Assembly (NCBI GenBank): GCA_900551775.1
Contig: URXI01000100.1
Coordinates: forward strand, 1 to 12,475
Source: an uncultured Eubacterium sp.
Lineage (GTDB): Bacteria > Bacillota > Clostridia > Peptostreptococcales > Anaerovoracaceae
Length of the DNA stretch: 12,475 bases
Direction of reading: 5' to 3'
Position 1 is the stretch's first letter. Each line of letters begins with the position of its first letter. This document shows, in pieces, positions 7,149 through 12,475 of this stretch. The position numbers and the translations under genes are program-made. The notes beneath the pieces were generated by a model. It worked only from the letters and a program-made list of their open reading frames with translations, did not search any database and was not told where the DNA came from.

Positions 7149-9340
7149 ATAGTAATTCTTCCTTTTCTATTGATGATGCCGACTGCTCCCGATTGATCAG
7201 TCCTGAATACCATTATACCTTTTTTTCGCAATTTTTCAATGACCACGTTACTTGGATGTCCATAATTATTTTTGCCTACACTGATTACTGCCACAGTTGG
7301 TTTGACAGCGTCTAAAAAAACATCACTGGTGCTGTAAGGGCTGCCGTGATGCGCCACTTTTAAAATATCCGCTTGCAGCACAGTCGTACCCTTATATTTT
7401 TCCACAAGAGCCTTTTCTCCTTCCTCGGTGATGTCTCCGGTAATCAAAGCAGAAACACCGTGGCTGTGGATTTTAAAAATCAAACTGTTCAGGTTCTCAT
7501 CATCTACATCGGGCTTCTGTTCTTCGGGCCAGATAATGTCAATCCACTGCGCTTTATTGAGCTCAATCCGCTGACCAGCTCTGCCTTTCGTCAAAAGTCG
7601 TTTCACGTCATAGCATTGAGCCAGCTGACTCAACCCCAGATAGTGGTCCGTGTGCAGATGGGTGGCTGCTGCCAGTTCCACTGCCCCTGCTCCATTCTTC
7701 AGCAGGTATGGCTTCAATGTCTTCTCGCCTATGTTATAATTGATGCTTCCTCCCCCGTCAAAAAGAAGGTTTCTCCCGGCATCACACTTCATATGGATAC
7801 AGTCACCCTGACCCACATCGACAAAGACGATTTCGGCCTGGTCAAAGGGCGTCGTCCACGCAAAAAAGGAAAAGATAACCATGACGGTCATGAAGGCGAT
7901 TTGCGGTATCAAAGCAATGAATTCTTTTCTTTTGAAATAGATGCGGAAGTGTTCAGAAGATATTATGAAAAGCAGCCTGTACAACAAGCAGATCATCCAA
8001 AGCGGCGGTGATACAATGTCAAAAGAAAATAGACCGTCCCCTGCAAAGAAACTGTTGATTTCAATAGCAAGGGCACCTAATCCGTTGAGGCAGTCAGATA
8101 ACAGCGGAAGAAGCGTTCCACTTATGATAAACCACAAAAATCCTGCAATTCCAACTGGAACCAGCAGAGAAATCATAAAAACTACAGGAATGTTACACAA
8201 TATACCTATAAAAGAAATATAGTTAAAATTGTACGCCATATATGGCATCAGACCCACTTGAACGGAAATCATAACCGCCAATGAGCCTGGAAGCTTTTTC
8301 TCCAGCAGCGGCGTAAAACAAGTCAGTGAAAGAACGGCTAAGAAAGACATCTGAAAGCTGGCACCCATGACCGCATAGGGATTATCGAAAGCAATGAACA
8401 GCGCTGCTGTTGCTAAAGCGGTAGCAGTATCATATCTGCGATCCCATAGATTTCCCAAAAGAATGAGCACGATTAAAAAGATGGCCCGTGTCACCGAAAT
8501 TGACCAAAGCGTTGCCGTACCATATACAGCCAGCAAAAGACAGAAAAGAAATGCCGCTAAGGGCGCTTTTCTTCTTCCGATACGCTTTTTATAAAGTCCG
8601 TAGAGGATTCCCACATGTAGTCCGCTGACAGCGAGAACATGAGCCGTTCCATTTCGTTGGAACTCTTTGTATAAGTCTTCCTCCAGGCTGTCTGTATCGC
8701 CAAAGAGGACGCCCTTGATGAATCCCTTTACAGCGGAATCAGCACGCAGCTGTTCCATCATCGCTTCTCTGCGTGCCAGAATAAGACGTTTGACCTTGTG
8801 AATAAGTGTAGGCGCATTTGCTGTAATCTGGCAGCGGTCAATGACAGCAGTAAAATAAATCTTTTTCGTTTTCAAGTAAAGTGCGTAATCAAACGTTCTA
8901 GGATTCCCAGGGGGCTTTGGCTTTTCTATAGTTGTAGAAAAAGTAATTTGACAGCCAATTAAATTCCACGGATCGTTTAGCGGATGATAATAGGTGCACA
9001 GCAATCGCTCTCCTTCCATATCGCAATATAAGTTGTACTGCTCTTCATCCAGTTGGCGTACCTCTGTTACCGTTGCTGACAGCGTCGAGGTTTTGCCCAT
9101 ATACTGCAGAAGTTTACCGTGTTCTGCAGAGTATTTGGTATACGACAATAACAGACATCCCGTGCAAAAAGATAAAAGAAGGCATAGAAAAAATTTCTGT
9201 TGTTTTGAAAATTTACAGAAAAAAGAAAGCAGTATCAGGAATAAAACAGGCAGTATCCACAATACCTGCAAATCCATCCATTCTGCTGTAACGATGCCTG
9301 CAATCATTAGAATTGCAATTGATAGTAATTTTCTTCTCAT
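7130..9340 (-). CDS. comEC: ComEC/Rec2-family DNA-uptake channel protein
   Basis: It is 736 residues from the preferred ATG; positions below are given from an alternative GTG six codons upstream (9358). The order is N-terminal membrane segments (about 8-72), a DUF4131/OB-like domain (about 85-180, with NPRTFDY at 152-158), the multi-helix Competence domain (about 210-500, with AHVLAVSGLHVG at 239-250 and WSISVTRA at 285-292), and a metallo-beta-lactamase domain (about 508-740). The last keeps VDVGQGDC (513-520), the HLHTDH metal motif (567-572), GD (641-642) and VAHHGSPYSTS (668-678). By family, ComEC forms the inner-membrane channel for single-stranded DNA entry and the MBL domain is thought to degrade the other strand. 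All visible catalytic motifs are intact. The ATG at 9340 is chosen because GAGGA lies just upstream; the GTG has no ribosome-binding site. No comEA or other competence gene is present in the window. Confidence 0.93.
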   Translation of the reverse strand: MRRKLLSIAILMIAGIVTAEWMDLQVLWILPVLFLILLSFFCKFSKQQKFFLCLLLSFCTGCLLLSYTKYSAEHGKLLQYMGKTSTLSATVTEVRQLDEEQYNLYCDMEGERLLCTYYHPLNDPWNLIGCQITFSTTIEKPKPPGNPRTFDYALYLKTKKIYFTAVIDRCQITANAPTLIHKVKRLILARREAMMEQLRADSAVKGFIKGVLFGDTDSLEEDLYKEFQRNGTAHVLAVSGLHVGILYGLYKKRIGRRKAPLAAFLFCLLLAVYGTATLWSISVTRAIFLIVLILLGNLWDRRYDTATALATAALFIAFDNPYAVMGASFQMSFLAVLSLTCFTPLLEKKLPGSLAVMISVQVGLMPYMAYNFNYISFIGILCNIPVVFMISLLVPVGIAGFLWFIISGTLLPLLSDCLNGLGALAIEINSFFAGDGLFSFDIVSPPLWMICLLYRLLFIISSEHFRIYFKRKEFIALIPQIAFMTVMVIFSFFAWTTPFDQAEIVFVDVGQGDCIHMKCDAGRNLLFDGGGSINYNIGEKTLKPYLLKNGAGAVELAAATHLHTDHYLGLSQLAQCYDVKRLLTKGRAGQRIELNKAQWIDIIWPEEQKPDVDDENLNSLIFKIHSHGVSALITGDITEEGEKALVEKYKGTTVLQADILKVAHHGSPYSTSDVFLDAVKPTVAVISVGKNNYGHPSNVVIEKLRKKGIMVFRTDQSGAVGIINRKGRITICTKNQ

Positions 9341-9375
9341 TTTGTCCTCAACGGACACCTAACTCATATTTACAT

Positions 9376-9402
9376 ATTATACCATTTATTAAATGAATGC
9401 AA
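9376..9402 (-). promoter_or_regulatory. Extended -10 promoter of the comEC operon
   Basis: The minus strand reads TGGTATAAT at 9384-9376, a perfect -10 hexamer with the TGn extension. A weak -35-like TTGCAT lies at 9402-9397, but with a short 15-base spacer, so the extended -10 probably dominates. The comEC ATG is 35 bases downstream of the -10. Confidence 0.6.
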
Positions 9403-9439
9403 CTTTTTCTCATATTTTTTCTGAAAATGGAAATATCGG

Positions 9440-9468
9440 TTAACTTTAGTGGTGTATTATGGTATAAT
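9440..9468 (+). promoter_or_regulatory. Sigma-A-type promoter of the class A PBP gene
   Basis: TTAACT (9440-9445) and TATAAT (9463-9468) are separated by 17 bases, and the -10 is preceded by TGG, making an extended -10. Transcription should start near 9475. It diverges from the comEC promoter; the two -10 boxes are about 81 bases apart and share the sequence ATGGTATAAT in opposite orientation. Confidence 0.68.
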
Positions 9469-9474
9469 GATTCC

Positions 9475-9605
9475 GTTCATCTTAACAGCGTTGCTGCGAG
9501 GTGGGAATCATTGAATCATGTGCCCCAATGCAGATTTTAATGAATGCACATGATACAATACAAACTAAGGAGCTCGCTCTTTAGGGAAAGGATTACAAAC
9601 AATAA
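9475..9605 (+). promoter_or_regulatory. Structured 5' leader of the PBP gene with three hairpins and a tiny upstream ORF
   Basis: Between the predicted transcription start and the PBP ATG, three inverted repeats occur in series. They are CAGC/GCTG (9486-9489/9493-9496, loop GTT); TCATGTGC/GCACATGA (9516-9523/9546-9553, perfect 8 bp, 22-base loop); and CTAAGGAG/CTCTTTAG (9565-9572/9577-9584, 8 bp with one G-U pair, loop CTCG). The second brackets an 11-codon ORF, ATG 9518 to TGA 9553, encoding MCPNADFNECT, with GAGGTGGG 11 bases upstream. The third buries an AAGGAG Shine-Dalgarno-like sequence that has no usable start codon after it. A TGATACAAT sequence (9551-9559) could be a second extended -10. 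No U tract marks a terminator. I do not recognise a known riboswitch or T-box. Pairing is seen in the sequence; a regulatory role is inference. Confidence 0.4.
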
Positions 9606-12475
9606 ATGCGTAGCGATAAAAGAAAAAATAAAAACAGATTTAGAAAGAACAAGGAGACTGGAACTTCCGTTGCCAATGCAGACGGCACAGCCACAAAAAA
9701 AAGATATCGGCTGAACAAGAAGCAGTTCTTTAAATTCCTGCTTGCATTGATTCTCGTCATAATGATCGGCGTAGCTATTTTTGTCGGCGTGGTCATCGCA
9801 CAGGCACCAAAGATAGATACCGATGAAATCTACGATATTCTGACAGAGAGTACCATCATATACGATGATAACGGAAAAGAGATCGACACGGTTTATACAG
9901 AAGCCAACAGGAGTAATGTAGAGTATAAAGACCTTCCTGAAAATTTGGTCAACGCCTTTGTAGCACTGGAGGACAAGACATTCTGGGATCATCACGGTTT
10001 TAACTTCATCAGAATTTTTGGCGCTATCAAAGAAGCCGTTTTCTCTGGAGGCGACGTCAGCGGCACCAGTACCATTACGCAGCAGCTGGCCCGTAACCTG
10101 TTTCTCCGCGAAACCATGTTTGACCATTCCATCAAGAGAAAAATCATCGAGGCTTACTATACAATTATTTTAGAGAAAAATCTGACCAAAGAGCAGATTA
10201 TGGAAGCATATCTCAATACGATTAACTTCGGATACAACAGCAACGGCGTACAGGCCGCGGCGCAGGCGTATTTTTCAAAAGACGTCAAGAATCTGACCAT
10301 TGCACAGTGTGCTGCACTTGCTGCACTGCCTCAGGCTCCATCTCATTATCAGTTGGTCGAAGTGGTTGGAAATGACGATGTATCCACAAAAGACCAAAAC
10401 ATCATCAAGAGGACTTCTAACGGGACTTACATAGCAAATGATGCCAGTAAGGAACGGAGAATTACCTGCCTGAAGCTGATGTTAGAGCAAGGATATATCA
10501 CTCAAGAACAATATGACAAAGCTTCTAAGAGATCTCTGAAGAAAATGCTCAATCCAGCCTATAACGGTGCGTCTACCGATGCTGATTATTTTGCTGATTA
10601 CGTCATCAAAGAAGTCATCAATGATCTGATGGAGGAAAAGGGCTATAGTTACGATAATGCGTGGGATAAAGTATATAACGGAGGAATTAAGATTCACTCC
10701 ACTATGGACTCCCAGGCACAGCGCGTCATCGAAAATGAGTTTGACAACGATGCCAACTTCCCTAATGCCATCATCAACTTAGACAACAGCGGAAATGTAG
10801 TCAACAAATACGGCCAGGTCGTCTTATATGATTACAATGATTATTTCGACAAAGACGGGAACTTTACCTTCAGAACTGGCGAAATCGTCAAGAGAAAAGA
10901 TGGCTCCATGATTATCAGGGCCAACAAGAGACTCAATATTTATACAACAGAAGTCAACGGTGAGACTGATTACAGCATTGAATTCAAAGATTTATACGTG
11001 AATGAAAACGGCAAGCCGTACTCCATCGCTGGCGGATATATCAACATCCCGCAGCAGTATAAGTCCAAGAATAAGAAGGGAAATATCGTTATCGCTGCCG
11101 AGTTCTTCAAAGACGATCAGTACAAAGACTTCTTTATCTTTAACGACGACGGTACGGTGACCATTCCTGCCAAGTCTTACGAGCTAAACCAAAAAGTCAT
11201 CCAGCCGCAGGCTGCCATGACTATTGTAGAAAACAGCACCGGCAACATCAAAGCCATGGTTGGCGGCAGAAAAACCACAGGAAGAATGTTATTCAACAGG
11301 GCGACCAGTCCACGCCAGCCAGGATCATCTATCAAGCCTCTGGGCGTATACTCAGCAGCAATCCAGCAGAGTGCAGAAGAAGCCGCCAGCGGTAAGAAAC
11401 ACGCATTTACTGATTTTGGCATCGACGAGCAGGGCACAGATCTCTGGGGCAACTACCTGACAGCTGGTTCCATCGTTATCGATGAAAAGACCACCATAAA
11501 TGGCAGTGTGTGGCCGCAGAATGCCGGCGGCGGATACTCTGGCCCGCAGACCATGCGCTCCGCACTGCAGCAGTCCATCAACACCTGTGCGGTCAAAATA
11601 TTCCTGCAGGTAGGTGCCAGCTATTCAGCTGATTTGGTAAAGAAGTTCGGCATTTCTACCATAGATACGGAAGGCTCCGTCAGCGACTTGAATCCGGCCG
11701 CTCTGGCTCTGGGAGGCATGACTGACGGTGTAACCACCTTGGATATGGCAAGCGCCTATTCCTCATTCCCGAACAACGGAACTCGTAAAGATACTTCCTC
11801 TTATACGGAAGTTCTCGACAGCAGCGGGAAAAAACTTCTGACAAATAAAAGTGCAAAGTCCCACCGCGTGCTGGATTCGGGTGTTGCCTGGATCATGACA
11901 GATATGTTAAAATCCGTAGTTACCAGTGGATTAGGTTCTCCGGCATCCATTTCCGGCGTCCAGGCCGGTGGTAAGACTGGTACGACTGATGATCAGTTCG
12001 ACATTTGGTTCGACGGTTTTACCCCTTCTTACTCCGCATCCCTTTGGATCGGAAACGACCAGAATTTCCAGCTGACCAGCATGAGTTCTTATGCAGCCAG
12101 CTTGTGGGGTAAGATCATGAATCAGATCAGCGGCGCAAAGGTCGGCTCTTACAAGAGCGTACCTTCCAACGTCATCTACACCGGCGGTGAATACTACATC
12201 AGCGGTACCCAGGGCGGTGCTAAATCTCTCAAGGGATTGGAAAAGAGCGTAACCATCTGCAGTGAATCAGGTTACCTGGCTACGCCGGATTGCCCTCATA
12301 CTGAGAAGAAGACCTACAAGACCTACGGCGACGAAGCAGAGGATATGCCAAAGTATTACTGCAATCTTCACAACAGTAATCCAGAGAAGTATCCGATTAA
12401 TCCAAAGGAAACGCTGGCACCACAGGATCCGGCGAAACCGCCTGATGAGGAGGAACCGGACGATCCGAATAATCC
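9606..12475 (+). CDS. ponA: Bifunctional class A penicillin-binding protein (PBP1a-type), C-terminus cut by window edge
   Basis: 956 codons are visible. A basic cytoplasmic N-terminus (1-40) and one membrane anchor (about 41-66) precede a GT51 glycosyltransferase domain with the catalytic-Glu motif LEDKTFWDHHGF (121-132, Glu122) and GTSTITQQLARN (153-164). A linker/OB-like region of unusual length (about 375-530) follows. The transpeptidase domain then carries SSIK (Ser574 nucleophile, Lys577), SIN (657-659) and KTG (790-792). The tail is cysteine-containing (about 880-925) and then proline- and acid-rich (about 936-956), still open at the edge. By family, it polymerises lipid II glycan strands and cross-links the stem peptides at the outer face of the membrane; the TP domain is the beta-lactam target. 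The ATG is fixed by an immediately preceding in-frame TAA. The AAAGGA ribosome-binding site is 13 bases upstream, longer than usual, so translation may be modest or depend on leader structure. Confidence 0.95.
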   Translation, partial: MRSDKRKNKNRFRKNKETGTSVANADGTATKKRYRLNKKQFFKFLLALILVIMIGVAIFVGVVIAQAPKIDTDEIYDILTESTIIYDDNGKEIDTVYTEANRSNVEYKDLPENLVNAFVALEDKTFWDHHGFNFIRIFGAIKEAVFSGGDVSGTSTITQQLARNLFLRETMFDHSIKRKIIEAYYTIILEKNLTKEQIMEAYLNTINFGYNSNGVQAAAQAYFSKDVKNLTIAQCAALAALPQAPSHYQLVEVVGNDDVSTKDQNIIKRTSNGTYIANDASKERRITCLKLMLEQGYITQEQYDKASKRSLKKMLNPAYNGASTDADYFADYVIKEVINDLMEEKGYSYDNAWDKVYNGGIKIHSTMDSQAQRVIENEFDNDANFPNAIINLDNSGNVVNKYGQVVLYDYNDYFDKDGNFTFRTGEIVKRKDGSMIIRANKRLNIYTTEVNGETDYSIEFKDLYVNENGKPYSIAGGYINIPQQYKSKNKKGNIVIAAEFFKDDQYKDFFIFNDDGTVTIPAKSYELNQKVIQPQAAMTIVENSTGNIKAMVGGRKTTGRMLFNRATSPRQPGSSIKPLGVYSAAIQQSAEEAASGKKHAFTDFGIDEQGTDLWGNYLTAGSIVIDEKTTINGSVWPQNAGGGYSGPQTMRSALQQSINTCAVKIFLQVGASYSADLVKKFGISTIDTEGSVSDLNPAALALGGMTDGVTTLDMASAYSSFPNNGTRKDTSSYTEVLDSSGKKLLTNKSAKSHRVLDSGVAWIMTDMLKSVVTSGLGSPASISGVQAGGKTGTTDDQFDIWFDGFTPSYSASLWIGNDQNFQLTSMSSYAASLWGKIMNQISGAKVGSYKSVPSNVIYTGGEYYISGTQGGAKSLKGLEKSVTICSESGYLATPDCPHTEKKTYKTYGDEAEDMPKYYCNLHNSNPEKYPINPKETLAPQDPAKPPDEEEPDDPNN

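Noticed and set aside
9340..9358. GTG start for comEC at 9358
   Set aside because: No ribosome-binding site precedes it, while the ATG at 9340 has GAGGA just upstream and begins a typical basic-hydrophobic N-terminus.
9467..9514. 15-codon ORF beginning inside the PBP promoter
   Set aside because: Its ATG overlaps the -10 box, so it would not be included in a transcript starting near 9475.
9537..10127. 196-codon open frame on the minus strand
   Set aside because: It is antisense to the start of the PBP gene, where the GT51 motifs are clear on the plus strand. It has no plausible ribosome-binding site, and its composition is that of a shadow frame.

Overview
The window looks like chromosomal DNA from an anaerobic Firmicute of the class Clostridia. 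The evidence is a flavin/iron-sulfur electron-transfer operon related to HydBC/Stn complexes, strong AGGAGG-type ribosome-binding sites, compact operons, sigma-A-like promoters and a Firmicutes-style class A penicillin-binding protein (PBP). A placement near Eubacteriales Family XIII/Anaerovoracaceae is only an impression from overall protein character. I see no tRNA, rRNA, CRISPR array, insertion sequence or prophage.

Region 1 (1-3754, minus strand). A promoter at 3726-3754 drives three tightly spaced genes: a NuoE/HydC-like [2Fe-2S] subunit, a NuoF/HydB-like FMN/NAD(H) subunit with extra ferredoxin clusters, and a flavoprotein that fuses a NuoG/HydA-type [2Fe-2S] domain to a GltD/NfnB-like module. 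The last gene runs off the left edge. The set matches the Stn (Sporomusa-type Nfn) architecture, an electron-bifurcating transhydrogenase linking NADH, NADPH and ferredoxin. A catalytic partner such as formate dehydrogenase beyond the edge cannot be excluded.

Region 2 (3819-5065, minus strand). This is a decaying locus. An M20-family amidohydrolase gene has lost roughly 45 internal codons, including the segment that normally carries the QPAEE metal/catalytic glutamates, and is frameshifted at the junction. The junction sequence is compatible with both flanks, which suggests deletion between short direct repeats. A 31-codon ORF with a good ribosome-binding site lies just upstream of it, and an intrinsic terminator follows it.

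Region 3 (5101-9402, minus strand). A likely operon comEC-holA-DMT transporter: the DNA-uptake channel ComEC, the DNA polymerase III delta subunit (overlapping comEC by 19 bases) and an EamA-type permease, ending in a hairpin terminator. An extended -10 promoter lies upstream of comEC.

Region 4 (9440-12475, plus strand). Transcribed divergently from comEC is a bifunctional class A PBP (glycosyltransferase plus transpeptidase) that runs off the right edge. Its roughly 130-nt leader can fold into three consecutive hairpins. One of them exactly brackets an 11-codon upstream ORF, and this is the best candidate here for uncharacterised regulation. The rest is mostly standard metabolism, replication, competence and cell-wall genes.
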